Source of the DNA: Gemmatimonadota bacterium
Lineage (GTDB): Bacteria; GCA-2686955
Assembly (NCBI GenBank): GCA_002686955.1
Contig: NYZA01000038.1
Coordinates: 1-28,769, forward strand
Reading direction: 5' to 3'
Length of the DNA: 28,769 nucleotides
Notes under the pieces: generated by a model
The model's input: the letters and a program-made list of their open reading frames with translations, nothing else
The model's database searches: none
Told to the model about the DNA's origin: nothing
In this document: in pieces, positions 1 to 8,909 of the stretch
Position numbering within the stretch: position 1 is the stretch's first letter
How the letters are laid out: each line of letters begins with the position of its first letter
Program-made: the position numbers and the translations under genes

Positions 1-1
1 C

Positions 2-775
2 CAACCCCTCGTCGCCGACCTCGACGGCGACATAGATCTGGAGATATTCGCCGGAGGCAACCGCCCCTACATCTGGTCTCTCGAGCAGGACGGCTCGAGC
101 GTGGAGGGTTGGCCCTACTACTCCGATCACCAAAACTTCGGCACCGGCGCCCTGGCTGACCTCGACGAAGATGGCGACACCGATATCGTCTTTCAAGACT
201 ACTTCGGCCTGATCCACGTCTTCGACACTCCCGGTGTTTGGGACTACAAGCGGATCGAATGCGGCACATGGCTCTACGACAACTGGCATACCGGCGCTTA
301 CCACAAAGATCTCTACCGGGAAGCCGAATCCGCCAACACGATGATCGGTTTCGAAGCCGTCGCCGATACTTCGGCCTGGGGCCACGGCGCCATCCGCTTC
401 GCGACAGCCGAATCGCGCACCAAGGCGATCACATCGACGACAGAGATCAAAGTGCCCGCCACCCTCTATTATCGTACCGAAGTCCCTGTCTGGGAGGAGT
501 ACAGCCTCTGGGTCCGCATCCGCCGCGATGGCGCTTCGAAGGCCCGCCCCGATCTGGCCATCGAGATCGACGGCGACAAACGCGTCGGCGGCGGCCACCG
601 CGTCGCCGGCTCTCCGGGCCCGTGGGTGTGGTTCGAGATGGGGCGTCTGCCGCTGAAGGCGGGTGTGCATGATATCCGTGTGCGCGCACCGAAGCTCCCG
701 ATCGTGATCGACCGCTGGCTGCTCACGACGCGGACCCGTTTTCCGTTGCTCGCCGAGCGGCCGCATGCTTGGTGA
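2..775 (+). CDS. FG-GAP/VCBS-repeat protein, C-terminal part (5' end outside window)
   Basis: The reading frame is open from the window edge to the TGA at 773-775, so this is the 3' part of a longer gene. Two calcium-loop motifs of the FG-GAP/VCBS type are visible near the start: ADLDGDIDLEIF at about bases 17-52 and ADLDEDGDTDIVFQ at about 155-196. In known families such repeats form beta-propeller blades of secreted or surface proteins. After them comes a module of roughly 150 residues containing EAESA near its start and YSLWVRIRRDG, WVWFEMG and LKAGVHDIRV further on. This spacing of EAE, aromatic and AGxHxI elements resembles carbohydrate-binding (CBM6/35-like) beta-sandwiches, which is inference from pattern only. 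No sorting tail is visible at the C-terminus. The protein is probably exported, but the signal peptide would lie outside the window. The next clear feature is the remnant zone starting at about 836. Confidence 0.75.
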   Translation, partial: QPLVADLDGDIDLEIFAGGNRPYIWSLEQDGSSVEGWPYYSDHQNFGTGALADLDEDGDTDIVFQDYFGLIHVFDTPGVWDYKRIECGTWLYDNWHTGAYHKDLYREAESANTMIGFEAVADTSAWGHGAIRFATAESRTKAITSTTEIKVPATLYYRTEVPVWEEYSLWVRIRRDGASKARPDLAIEIDGDKRVGGGHRVAGSPGPWVWFEMGRLPLKAGVHDIRVRAPKLPIVIDRWLLTTRTRFPLLAERPHAW

Positions 776-835
776 TGGTCTGGCGGCTGGTCACCTGATG
801 TCCAGTGGGGCATAATCGACAGCCCGGACAAGCAG

Positions 836-1167
836 ATGACCAACCCGCCAGCCTTCCCCTCTGTCGACGACGCGCTCCTGAGTGAGGCCGTCAGAAGGTC
901 GCGTGCTCTATTCCCGGGCCGACTCGAGTGGGTGATGCGCGTTCGCTGGCGGAAGGTTGGCTGGAAAAGGCCGAATCCGATCTCGTCTGCGCGCGTACGA
1001 TGGCTGCGACGAAGGGACCGTACGACACTGCTTGCTTTCATGCTCAGCAAGCGGTCGAAAAGCTCCTGAAGGCATGGCTGACGCCGGCGGAGCAGCCGAT
1101 TCTCCGGACCCACGATGTGGAAGAGCTGGCGGATCTCTGCACCGCCCACGGTCTCGATCCCGAAGCT
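836..1167 (+). pseudogene. Remnant of a nucleotidyltransferase/HEPN (MntA/HepT-like) pair
   Basis: Two coding pieces in different frames lie end to end. From ATG 836 about 30 codons (MTNPPAFPSVDDALLSEAVR and onward) resemble the first helix of MNT-type nucleotidyltransferases, but the GSxxxG catalytic motif and everything after it are missing. From about 928, in another frame, comes a recognisable HEPN core: WLEKAESDLVCAR, then TACFHAQQAVEKLLKAWL, then THDVEELADLC. It stops matching at about 1167, before any C-terminal RX4-6H RNase motif. The same frame continues only through sequence that is antisense to the glycoside hydrolase remnant. In intact systems the MNT antitoxin AMPylates the HEPN RNase toxin. 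Here an internal deletion, a frame change and a truncation suggest neither protein is functional. The HEPN assignment is fairly firm; the MNT assignment rests on a short stretch and is weak. Confidence 0.5.
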
Positions 1168-2131
1168 GCCGCGCACCCGGCGAGTCTCCACGGGGGCCTG
1201 ACCGAGATGCACGAGCCGCCCATCTGCAATCTCCTGCCCGCGGTTCCGTTCCTCCGAAACTACCGCGACCAAAATGCGCATCGATCGGGAGAGCGGGGCG
1301 TCGTCGAGGCTCACCGCCAGCAGGGCGCAGTCGACATCGACCTCGGCCCGGAGCGCGCCCGCGCGCAGCTTTCGCCCGCCGATCGCTCCGATCAGACCGG
1401 CGGCTCTCGGCGCCGCGATCTCGACATGTCCCACGCCCCCCTCCTCATCGATGCGCCACCGAATCTGACAGGTATCGGTCGCCGGCTCGCCGCGAGCGTC
1501 GGCCGAGAGAAGTGTGTCGTCACCCCCCTCGAACGAGCGCTCCACCCTGCGGAGTAGGCCGATCTCCCACGGAACCTGCTTGCCCCACCAGAAGTGCATC
1601 ATGCCGTCCCAATCGTGATAGTCGGCGTATGCCGCCGCTATCGGGATCAGCTCGTAGCTGTGCCGGTCAGGCCAACAGTGATTCCATTCGCTCACCGTCA
1701 TCGGCTTCCCCGCCACCTTGCTGAGCGCCCATCGTGGAATCGGCGAGGTCGGCGCATAGCCGAAGCCCGGCTCGTGACGCGTCGCGTTCGCGATCATGCT
1801 CGCTTCCGGCTCGATCCGTTGATTCCTCCCCTTGCCGGTCGGCGGATTCCAGTAGCCGTGCGCGTCGACATAGTCCATCCGGGCCTGCGCCCAGAGACCG
1901 GGCAGCACATCGTAGGGATGCGTGCCGGTGATCGGGACCTTCACGCCGATGGCACGCAGATGGTCCGCCAGGCGACTGTGCGCGCGAAGGTGGATGGGAA
2001 CGCTGCTGGGCACGATACGCTGCCGAAGCTCCGGCGGTCAGGCCCGAGGCATCGATGTGGGGCGCGCCGAGCCCCGTCGCATTTCCAGCAAGCAGGGCGG
2101 GAACTTCGAGAGACGCGGAGCCGCTGGGCAT
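1168..2131 (-). pseudogene. Glycoside hydrolase remnant (TIM-barrel end plus C-terminal beta domain)
   Basis: On the - strand, bases 2013 down to 1168 encode a convincing fragment of a (beta/alpha)8 glycoside hydrolase. It has VKVPITGTHPYDVLPGLWAQ, MDYVDAHGYWNPP, then PMTVSEWNHCWPD, then AAAYADYHDWDGMMHFWWG, followed by about 130 residues of a C-terminal beta domain. The Glu of SEWN sits where clan-A enzymes carry the nucleophile; the acid/base region upstream is missing. The likely continuation upstream (about 2131-2010) is in a different frame and is barely recognisable, so the 5' part looks frameshifted and decayed. The - strand frame stays open to 469, but after about 1168 it only mirrors the + strand HEPN fragment and the VCBS gene. 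I therefore call a truncated pseudogene rather than a 514-residue protein. The substrate cannot be told. Confidence 0.55.
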
Positions 2132-2231
2132 GCCTGGCCGGGTAGAACGGATCTTCGCCCGCCAGTGCGCAGTCCCCCGGGGGGATTCTTACTCATACCG
2201 AAACCTCGGCCCTTGGCCGGGATCCGCCACC

Positions 2232-2260
2232 TTGACGCTCCAAAGCGCGATAGCTAGGTT
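2232..2260 (+). promoter_or_regulatory. Putative sigma-70 promoter of the AGCS transporter gene
   Basis: TTGACG at 2232-2237 and TAGGTT at 2255-2260 are separated by 17 bases, a good fit to a vegetative promoter, and lie about 50 bases upstream of the transporter start. The stretch between the decayed hydrolase (ending near 2131-2190) and 2303 holds nothing else I can recognise. Confidence 0.4.
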
Positions 2261-2311
2261 CGTCCCGCCGCGGTCCGGCATAGCCCTTCCCCTACTTTCC
2301 TGGTGCGCAGC

Positions 2312-3937
2312 ATGTATCGATCTCTCCCCATCCTCTCGCTCATCGCGGCGCTGATCGTCCTTCCCACGAACGCCGCCGGGCAGCCGCCCGCGCCGGAGGA
2401 GCCCCAGGCGGTCTCCCTCACAGAGCGGATCGACGGGGTTTTCGCGATCGGAGTCCACGCGCTCGATGCCGTTCTCTTCTGGTCGCCGGTCGAGGTGGTC
2501 CAAACGCAAGATGGGGAGCGGCTGCGCGTGCTGGGCTTGCCATCCGACCTCGTGCCGGTCGACTCGGCCACCGGTGCTCCCGCCGCTCAGGGCGTGCCCC
2601 TCGTCGTGCTGGTTCTGCTCCTCGGCGCGCTGGGCTTCACCCTCTACAACCGCTTCATCAATGTCAGGGCCTTCGGCCACTCGCTCCGCGTCATCCGGGG
2701 CGACTACGACAACCCGAGCGACAAGGGGGAGATCAGCCATTTCCAGGCGCTGACCTCGGCGCTCAGCGCGACAGTTGGGTTGGGCAATATCGCCGGCGTC
2801 GCGATCGCGGTCGGCACGGGCGGGCCCGGGGCGGTCTTCTGGATGCTCCTGGCCGCTTCGCTCGGTATGACCTCGAAGTTCGTGGAGTGCAGCCTGGCCC
2901 AGTTCTACCGGCGTTTCGATCCCGACGGGACGGTGCACGGCGGACCTATGTACTACATCTCGATCGGTCTTCGCGAGAGAGGGTGGCCGACCTTGGGGCG
3001 GATCACGGCGCTAGTCTTCGCCGTTTTCTGCATCGGCGGATCGCTCGGCGGCGGCAATATGTTCCAGGCGAACCAGGCGGGACAGCAGATCGCCGACGAG
3101 ATCCCCTTCCTCGGCAGCGGCCTGGGTCCCCACATGGTCGGCATCGGCCTGGCCCTGCTCGTCGGCATGGTGATCATCGGGGGCATCCGCCGGATCGGCG
3201 AGGTGACATCGAAGGTGGTGCCTTTCATGTGCGCGGGCTACGTGCTCGCCGGTCTCTATATCGTCTTCGCGAATATCGGCCAGGTGCCTTCGGTCGTGGC
3301 GACGATCTTCTCCGAGGCGTTCAGCTTCGACGCCGGCTTCGGGGGATTCCTCGGAATCATGGTCACCGGCATTCGCCGCGCGGTCTTCTCGAACGAGGCG
3401 GGTGTTGGCTCGGCGGCGATCGCCCACTCGGCGGCGCGCACCGAGTGGCCGATCCGCGAAGGGGTGGTCGCGTCGATCGGTCCCTTCATCGACACGATTC
3501 TGATCTGCCTCATGACCGCGATGGTCGTGATCGTCACCGGCGCGCACGAGAGCCCGGACGCCGGGAGCGGTGTCTCGATGACGAGTTGGGCCTTCGCCTC
3601 GGTCTTCCCGTGGTTCCCGAAGCTGCTCACGGTGGCGGTGGTGCTTTTCGCATACAGCACGATGATCAGTTGGAGCTACTACGGAGAGAAGGCGACCGCC
3701 TATCTCTTCGGCCATGGCCGCGGGGTTCAGCTGGCCTACCGCGTGCTCTTCCTTTTTTTCGTCTATCTCGGTGCGGTCACTAGCCTCGACAATGTGCTCG
3801 ATTTCTCCGATCTGATGATCCTCTCGATGGCCTTTCCGAACATTGTGGGGATGCTCATCCTGGCTCCGATGGTGCTTCGGCGCAGCGATGAGTACATGGC
3901 GAAGCTCCGCGCGGGAGAGTTCAAGGTCTACCGGTAG
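2312..3937 (+). CDS. Sodium:alanine/glycine symporter (AGCS family)
   Basis: This is a multispanning inner-membrane carrier of the alanine/glycine:cation symporter family, which imports small neutral amino acids with Na+ or H+. Diagnostic stretches are ALSATVGLGNIAGVAIAVG, GGPGAVFWMLLAASLGM, FVECSLAQFYR, DGTVHGGPMYYI and the central FSNEAGVGSAAIAHSAA. Length is 541 residues, slightly more than the usual 450-500. The extra N-terminus (MYRSLPILSLIAALIVLP, then TNAAG) looks like a cleavable signal peptide, followed by about 70 residues before the first family helix; N-terminal extensions of this kind occur in some AGCS members. The ATG at 2312 is preferred over the in-frame GTG at 2303; neither has a clear Shine-Dalgarno. 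The stop overlaps the next gene's GTG by one base (TAGTG). Substrate specificity cannot be read from sequence. Confidence 0.93.
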   Translation: MYRSLPILSLIAALIVLPTNAAGQPPAPEEPQAVSLTERIDGVFAIGVHALDAVLFWSPVEVVQTQDGERLRVLGLPSDLVPVDSATGAPAAQGVPLVVLVLLLGALGFTLYNRFINVRAFGHSLRVIRGDYDNPSDKGEISHFQALTSALSATVGLGNIAGVAIAVGTGGPGAVFWMLLAASLGMTSKFVECSLAQFYRRFDPDGTVHGGPMYYISIGLRERGWPTLGRITALVFAVFCIGGSLGGGNMFQANQAGQQIADEIPFLGSGLGPHMVGIGLALLVGMVIIGGIRRIGEVTSKVVPFMCAGYVLAGLYIVFANIGQVPSVVATIFSEAFSFDAGFGGFLGIMVTGIRRAVFSNEAGVGSAAIAHSAARTEWPIREGVVASIGPFIDTILICLMTAMVVIVTGAHESPDAGSGVSMTSWAFASVFPWFPKLLTVAVVLFAYSTMISWSYYGEKATAYLFGHGRGVQLAYRVLFLFFVYLGAVTSLDNVLDFSDLMILSMAFPNIVGMLILAPMVLRRSDEYMAKLRAGEFKVYR

Positions 3938-4839
3938 TGGCGGACTCGTTGCGGGCGCTCGCCCGTGCCCCTGGAATGGCGATCTCGGCTTCGATGGCCC
4001 TCGTGGCGCTGCCGTGGACGGTCGCGGCCGGGGCGATGATCTGGTTCTGGGGAGGATGGGGAGTAGCTCCGGCGACCGCGGTGCAGGCATGCGGTGGAAT
4101 CGGTGTCGCCCGAATCGCCTACGAACGCGCGCGACTCAATCCTTTCTACACATGGCGGGACGGGTTCCGCTTTGCATGGTCTCGCGCGCCGCGCCTGCTC
4201 TTCGTCCTCTGCCTTAGCGCCTCGGCCCTGGGGCTCGCGTGGTGGAGTGGCGCAACAATCGGACGGATCTGGAGCTGGGCTCCTCCGGCCGCCGGATGGG
4301 TGCTGGGACCGGCTCTTTTCGTGGCGGGGGCGATCGTGGTCGGGGGCGGCGTGGTGCTGGCGCTCGCGCTGATCTGGGGACCGGCGATCGTGGCCAGCAC
4401 CGACGAGGAGGCGCTGGAAGTGTTGGCGCAGACTGTCGGCATGGCCCGCCGACTGGTGGGCGTCGCCGGTTGCCTGGAGACGGTCTTCATCGCCCTTCTC
4501 GTGGCCGCGGTCGATCTGATCCTGCTCGTGGTGGCGATCGATCTCTGGGCGGATTGGACCCTACTCAGCCGGGTGCTCTCCGCCTGGCGGGAGGCGGAGA
4601 TCGCGGGCCTCGACCGGGGGACGGCCGGCTCGACCTTGCCTCTGTTCGCGTCGGGAGGTGCCCTGGCCCTCCTGCACGCTCAACTCGCGCTACACTGCGC
4701 GGGAGTTCTGCGATACGTGCATGCCCGCGGGAAGATCGACGGTCACGACCTGCTGGCGCGAGACGATCGAGCGGAGGGGCGGCTTTCCGGTCGCGTCGAC
4801 CCCCGGATTGAAGTGCGCCACGCGGCGGAGCCGTCATAG
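3937..4839 (+). CDS. Unknown multispanning membrane protein
   Basis: I do not recognise the family. The GTG start at 3937 overlaps the symporter stop by one base, so translation is probably coupled and the two genes are likely co-transcribed. The 300-residue product has about six hydrophobic segments (roughly residues 16-38, 42-60, 86-105, 122-150, 178-202 and 233-256). A short positively charged link with ARLNPFYTWRDGFRFAW lies between the second and third, and the last 40 residues are polar and charged. There is no signal peptide and no catalytic motif. An in-frame ATG at 3976 is an alternative start but would remove the first part of helix 1. The coupling suggests a membrane accessory to the transporter or simple operon packing; no function is implied. 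Confidence 0.65.
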   Translation: MADSLRALARAPGMAISASMALVALPWTVAAGAMIWFWGGWGVAPATAVQACGGIGVARIAYERARLNPFYTWRDGFRFAWSRAPRLLFVLCLSASALGLAWWSGATIGRIWSWAPPAAGWVLGPALFVAGAIVVGGGVVLALALIWGPAIVASTDEEALEVLAQTVGMARRLVGVAGCLETVFIALLVAAVDLILLVVAIDLWADWTLLSRVLSAWREAEIAGLDRGTAGSTLPLFASGGALALLHAQLALHCAGVLRYVHARGKIDGHDLLARDDRAEGRLSGRVDPRIEVRHAAEPS

Positions 4840-4888
4840 TAGATACTCCCGCCGAAGCGACTGATTTCCAACGAGAACCGAACGAGCC

Positions 4889-6685
4889 ATGGCCGTCCAC
4901 CGCATCCGCAATTTCTGCATCATCGCGCATATCGATCACGGCAAGTCCACCTTGGCCGATCGCCTGCTGGAGCTGGCCGGAACGCTAACCGAGCGGACGA
5001 TGCGTTCCCAGGTTCTCGATGATATGGACCTTGAGCGGGAGCGGGGGATCACGATAAAGGCCCATCCGATCCGTCTCGCCTACTCCGCAGCCGACGGCGA
5101 AGAGTACCTGCTCACACTGATCGACACACCGGGCCACGTCGACTTCACCTACGAAGTCTCACGATCGCTACGGGCCTGCGAAGGGGCGATTCTGGTGGTC
5201 GACGCCAGCCAGGGCATCGAGGCACTGACGCTATCGAACCTCTATCTCGCGATGGAGAGCGAGCTCGAGATCGTTCCGGTCCTCAACAAGATCGACCTGC
5301 CCAGCGCCGACGTCGAAGGGATGACCACCCAGATCTCGGAGCTGATCGGCTGCGATCGGAGCGAAGTGCTTCCGGTGAGCGCCAAGACCGGAGACGGCTG
5401 CGACCAGGTTCTCGAGGCGGTCGTGCGCCAGATTCCACCACCCGCGGGCGATCCCGAAAAACCGTTCCGCGCTCTCGTCTTCGATTCCGAATACAACTCC
5501 TATCGTGGCGCGGTCTCGTACCTGAAGGTGGTCGACGGCGCCATTCGAGGGGGAGATCGCTTCAAGTTCGCCAGCCGCGAGACCTGCTTCGCGGCGGAAG
5601 AAGTGGGCTACTTTCGCCTCGAAATGGAGAAGACCCCGATCCTCAGCGCTGGAGAGGTCGGTTACGTGCTGGGAGGGATCAAAAACATCCGCGAAGTGCT
5701 GGTGGGCGACACCCTGATCGATCCTGAGGACCCTTCCGATCCGCTCCCCGGGTATCGGCCGAGCAAGTCGATGGTCTTCAGCGGGATCTACCCCTCCGAC
5801 GCGGACCGTTACGCCGATCTGAGGGACGCACTCGAACGTCTGCAACTCAACGACGCGAGCTTGACCTTCGAGCCGGAAACGAGCGAGGCGCTGGGCTTCG
5901 GCTTTCGTTGCGGGTTTCTCGGCCTTTTGCACATGGAGATCATCCAAGAAAGGATCGACCGGGAGCACAACCTGGAGATCGTCACGACGATGCCGAGCGT
6001 GCTCTATCGCGCGATCCTGAACAGCGGCGAGGAACGCTTCATCGACAACCCCGCCCATTTGCCGGAGCCGAAGCATCTGGACCACCTCGAGGAACCGCTG
6101 GTTCGCTCCACCGTGATCGTGCCGACGGAATATATCGGTGCGATCATGAAGCTGATGCAGGAGCGGCGGGGAATCCACCGTTCTCTCGGCTATCTCGATC
6201 CCACCCGCGCGGAGCTGCACTATGATCTGCCGCTCGCCGAGATCGTCTTCGATTTCTACGATCGATTGAAGTCGGTCAGCCGTGGTTATGCCTCGTTCGA
6301 CTACGATTTTCTCGAGTACCGCGAAGCCGAGCTGGTGAGGCTCGATATGCTGCTCAATGGCGACCTAGTCGACGCGCTCTCGATGGTGATTCACAACAAG
6401 AAGGCGCACGATTGGGGCCGAAAGGTGGCCAGCAAGCTCAAGAAACTGATACCGAGGCAGATGTACGAGGTTGTGATTCAGGCGGCAATCGGCAGCCGGG
6501 TCATCTCGCGGGCCGTGATCAAGCCCCTCAGAAAGAACGTCACTGCGAAATGCTATGGGGGAGACATCTCGCGCAAGAGAAAGCTCCTCGAGCGGCAAAA
6601 AGAGGGAAAGAAGCGAATGAAGCAGGTCGGCAAGATCGAGATTCCACAGGAAGCGTTCCACGCGGTCCTACAGGTTGAAGACTGA
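4889..6685 (+). CDS. lepA: Elongation factor 4 (LepA), ribosome-associated GTPase
   Basis: LepA is a cytosolic translational GTPase acting on the ribosome, linked to back-translocation and to 30S biogenesis. The 598 residues match the family's usual length of about 600. The G-domain motifs are complete: G1 AHIDHGKST at 13-21, G2 within RERGITIK, G3 DTPGH at 79-83, G4 NKID at 133-136 and G5 SAK at 164-166. The EF-G-like domains and the LepA-specific C-terminal domain follow, including PRQMYEVVIQAAIGSRVISR and the lysine/arginine-rich GGDISRKRKLLERQKEGKKR. The ATG at 4889 is preceded by only a weak GA-rich stretch. It is the first gene of the lepA-lepB-hemW-grpE-dnaJ-rsmE block; the 49-base gap upstream contains no terminator that I can see. 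Confidence 0.98.
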   Translation: MAVHRIRNFCIIAHIDHGKSTLADRLLELAGTLTERTMRSQVLDDMDLERERGITIKAHPIRLAYSAADGEEYLLTLIDTPGHVDFTYEVSRSLRACEGAILVVDASQGIEALTLSNLYLAMESELEIVPVLNKIDLPSADVEGMTTQISELIGCDRSEVLPVSAKTGDGCDQVLEAVVRQIPPPAGDPEKPFRALVFDSEYNSYRGAVSYLKVVDGAIRGGDRFKFASRETCFAAEEVGYFRLEMEKTPILSAGEVGYVLGGIKNIREVLVGDTLIDPEDPSDPLPGYRPSKSMVFSGIYPSDADRYADLRDALERLQLNDASLTFEPETSEALGFGFRCGFLGLLHMEIIQERIDREHNLEIVTTMPSVLYRAILNSGEERFIDNPAHLPEPKHLDHLEEPLVRSTVIVPTEYIGAIMKLMQERRGIHRSLGYLDPTRAELHYDLPLAEIVFDFYDRLKSVSRGYASFDYDFLEYREAELVRLDMLLNGDLVDALSMVIHNKKAHDWGRKVASKLKKLIPRQMYEVVIQAAIGSRVISRAVIKPLRKNVTAKCYGGDISRKRKLLERQKEGKKRMKQVGKIEIPQEAFHAVLQVED

Positions 6686-6722
6686 TGGCCGAAGAGTTGT
6701 TGCCGACAATCGGAGTCGTTGA

Positions 6723-7703
6723 GTGAGGCCGACGGCGGAGGAGCTCCTGGATGCGGCGGATCGAGCGATCCAGCGCGCACGTCGCCGCGGCGCTCGCGAG
6801 CAGATGCTCGCGGCCATCAACAGCGCGCGCGCCGAGGTCGAGAACAAGGGAGTCGAGGGTTGGGCCGGGCGCCGGAGGACGAAGAGATTGGCGCGGCTCG
6901 TGGCCAGGGCCGAAGCCGGACCACGCGGCTTCTGGCGGGAGTGGGGGCGTCCCCTCTCTTATGGGGTGGCGATCGCGCTCTGTATTCGAGTCTTCGTAAT
7001 CGAGGCGTTTCAGATTCCGTCCGGATCGATGGAAGAGACGCTATTGGTGGGCGACTATCTCCTGGTCAACAAGATCACCTACGGTCCCAGGACACCGGAG
7101 AGGATCACTTTCTACAGAAGTCAGCTTACCCGAGAAGGATGGCGCGTCGGCCATACTCCCGGCGAAGATCCGCTCATCGATATCCATCTTCCATCGATAC
7201 ATCTGCCGGGAATACGGCGGCCAGTGGCGGGGGATATCATCGTGTTCGCGAACCCTCACGACACTTCCACGAATTACATCAAGAGATGTGTCGCTATTGA
7301 GGGACAGACAGTCGAGATCAGAGATAAGAAGCTATTTGTTGATGGTGTGCCTCGTGAAGAGTCGTTCGTGCAGGCGGGGATCGAAGGGCGGATCCGGGAG
7401 CCGGGCACGAGAGATCCCAATCCGATCGATCGTCGAAGCATGGAGGAGAGCTGGGGACATCTGATGCGTCACCGTGCGTGGAATCGCGACAATTTCGGGC
7501 CGGTGACCGTTCCACAGGGGCATCTCTTCATGTTGGGCGACAATCGTGACCATTCGTTGGATGGACGCTATTGGGGCTTCCTCGACGAGGGCTTGATTCG
7601 CGGCAAAGCTTCTCTGATTTACTTTTCCTGGAATCGAGAAATACCCATCCGGCGGATCTTCGGCGCAGTGCGTTGGGGACGACTCGCCCGGTCGATTCGA
7701 TGA
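6723..7703 (+). CDS. lepB: Signal peptidase I
   Basis: Type I leader peptidase cleaves signal peptides from exported preproteins at the outer face of the inner membrane, using a Ser/Lys dyad. One membrane segment (about 78-96) precedes the catalytic box IPSGSMEETL with Ser102. The lysine box follows at NYIKRCVAIEGQ with Lys187, then GDNRDHSLDGRYWG at about 272-285. The 326-residue chain has a 75-residue charged cytoplasmic N-terminus and an insertion of roughly 45 residues (about 125-168, containing LIDIHLPSIHLPG) between the serine and lysine boxes, plus another insertion near 215-250, as in longer Gram-negative-type enzymes. The GTG start at 6723 is supported by GGAG at 6712-6715 with 7-base spacing. 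The stop overlaps the hemW ATG by four bases (ATGA). Placement between lepA and hemW is uncommon; lepA-lepB adjacency is common in Proteobacteria. Confidence 0.96.
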   Translation: MRPTAEELLDAADRAIQRARRRGAREQMLAAINSARAEVENKGVEGWAGRRRTKRLARLVARAEAGPRGFWREWGRPLSYGVAIALCIRVFVIEAFQIPSGSMEETLLVGDYLLVNKITYGPRTPERITFYRSQLTREGWRVGHTPGEDPLIDIHLPSIHLPGIRRPVAGDIIVFANPHDTSTNYIKRCVAIEGQTVEIRDKKLFVDGVPREESFVQAGIEGRIREPGTRDPNPIDRRSMEESWGHLMRHRAWNRDNFGPVTVPQGHLFMLGDNRDHSLDGRYWGFLDEGLIRGKASLIYFSWNREIPIRRIFGAVRWGRLARSIR

Positions 7704-8872
7704 GCGCCGAGGCGCCGGAGCGCACGGGGACCGGGCTGTACATTCACGCTCCCTTCTGCCGGAAGATCTGCCCCTATTGTGACTTCACCGTCTTCGAGCC
7801 GAAGACGGGACAGGGAAAGCGCTTCGGCGCGCGACTCGTCGAGAGGATCGAAGAGGAAGGGCGGACGGGGCGTTTCGGGGGACGGGATTTTGATTCGGTC
7901 TACTTCGGTGGGGGCACCCCTTCTCTGCTGGCGCCGCGGGTGATCGGGGAGGCGATCGGGGCGGCGAAGCGAGCATTTGGTGTGCGGCCGGGGGTCGAGA
8001 TCACGCTCGAGGCGAATCCGGAATCGGTGAACGAGAGGCGGATCGGGGAGTGGCTCGAGGCGGGGGTGAACCGCGTGTCGGTCGGCGTTCAGGCGCTCGA
8101 TCGGGAGTCGCTGAAATGGCTGGGACGAACCCACGATTCCGGCCAGGGAAGCGCTGCTCTGAGGTCGCTGGTCCGTGCGGGCGTACCCCGGGTCTGCGCC
8201 GATCTGATTGCCGGCGTGCCGGGGCAGAGCGAAGAGGCCTGGACAAGGGCGGTGCGAACCGTGATCGACGAGGGCGCGACGCACCTGTCGATCTACTGCT
8301 TGACGGTTCACACGGGCACGCCGCTCGGCGACCGGGTGTCGGACGGCGAGATCGAGATCGACGAGGAGGAGCAGAGCGATCGCTATCTGCAAGGTGCCCG
8401 AATCGCCGAAAGCCGCGGGCTCGAACGGTACGAGGTTTCGAGCTTCTCATCGCCCGAGCACCGCAGCCGCCACAACGCGACCTATTGGAAGGGCGGAGAC
8501 TGGCTGGGGCTGGGGCCCGGTGCCTGCTCGCACCGCGACGGAGTGAGATGGAAGGAGTCCCCTCGCCTGGTCGATCATCTGCGAGATGGGCCGGTACCGG
8601 CGGAGGTCGAAGTTCTGTCGGTGGGTCAGCGACAGCTGGAGGCGATCATGCTGGGGCTTCGGTTGAGCGAAGGGATCGACGCGGAGCGATTCGAGTCGCT
8701 CGGGGGCGGCACGCTGGAGCGGATCGCGCCGCGAGCATTGGAGGAGTTGGTCGGGTATGGGATCGTTCAGCGGATCGGCACCGGCGCGCGAAGATGGAGG
8801 CTCCATCCGGATCGAACTCTGCTGGCGGACGCCGTCGCGGAACTGTTCGCGCGAGAAATCCCCTTGGCTTGA
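7700..8872 (+). CDS. hemW: Radical SAM heme chaperone HemW (coproporphyrinogen oxidase-like)
   Basis: This is a radical SAM protein of the HemN/HemW group. Cys20, Cys24 and Cys27 in PFCRKICPYCDF form the CX3CX2C [4Fe-4S] site, followed by YFGGGTPS (about 68-75), the TLEANPES motif, and NRVSVGVQALD. The 390-residue length and the lack of HemN's extra N-terminal region fit HemW, which binds heme and delivers it to respiratory enzymes; coproporphyrinogen oxidase activity is not expected. The start at ATG 7700 overlaps the lepB stop by four bases. The frame remains open upstream inside lepB, but that part is not conserved. It sits directly upstream of grpE, as in the Gram-positive lepA-hemW-hrcA-grpE order, but without hrcA. 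Confidence 0.94.
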   Translation: MSAEAPERTGTGLYIHAPFCRKICPYCDFTVFEPKTGQGKRFGARLVERIEEEGRTGRFGGRDFDSVYFGGGTPSLLAPRVIGEAIGAAKRAFGVRPGVEITLEANPESVNERRIGEWLEAGVNRVSVGVQALDRESLKWLGRTHDSGQGSAALRSLVRAGVPRVCADLIAGVPGQSEEAWTRAVRTVIDEGATHLSIYCLTVHTGTPLGDRVSDGEIEIDEEEQSDRYLQGARIAESRGLERYEVSSFSSPEHRSRHNATYWKGGDWLGLGPGACSHRDGVRWKESPRLVDHLRDGPVPAEVEVLSVGQRQLEAIMLGLRLSEGIDAERFESLGGGTLERIAPRALEELVGYGIVQRIGTGARRWRLHPDRTLLADAVAELFAREIPLA

Positions 8873-8876
8873 TAGC

Positions 8877-8899
8877 CGCAAGTCCATGTCAGACTTGCG
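8877..8899. promoter_or_regulatory. Perfect 8-bp inverted repeat just after hemW
   Basis: CGCAAGTC at 8877-8884 and GACTTGCG at 8892-8899 are perfectly complementary around a 7-base loop, starting five bases after the hemW stop. No T run follows, so it is not a classical intrinsic terminator. It could be a weak terminator, an RNA-stabilising hairpin or a protein-binding palindrome in front of grpE. Confidence 0.5.
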
Positions 8900-8909
8900 C
8901 TCGCGCGGC

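Noticed and set aside
469-1167. C-terminal continuation of the glycoside hydrolase frame to 469
   Set aside because: From about 1167 down it only mirrors the HEPN fragment and the VCBS gene; no hydrolase or other domain pattern continues.
3011-4090. 359-codon - strand frame opposite the AGCS gene
   Set aside because: The composition is charged and repetitive (Arg, Asp, His, Glu), typical of a shadow frame of a high-GC membrane gene.
5231-6220. 329-codon - strand frame opposite lepA
   Set aside because: lepA is certain on the + strand; the antisense product shows no family features.
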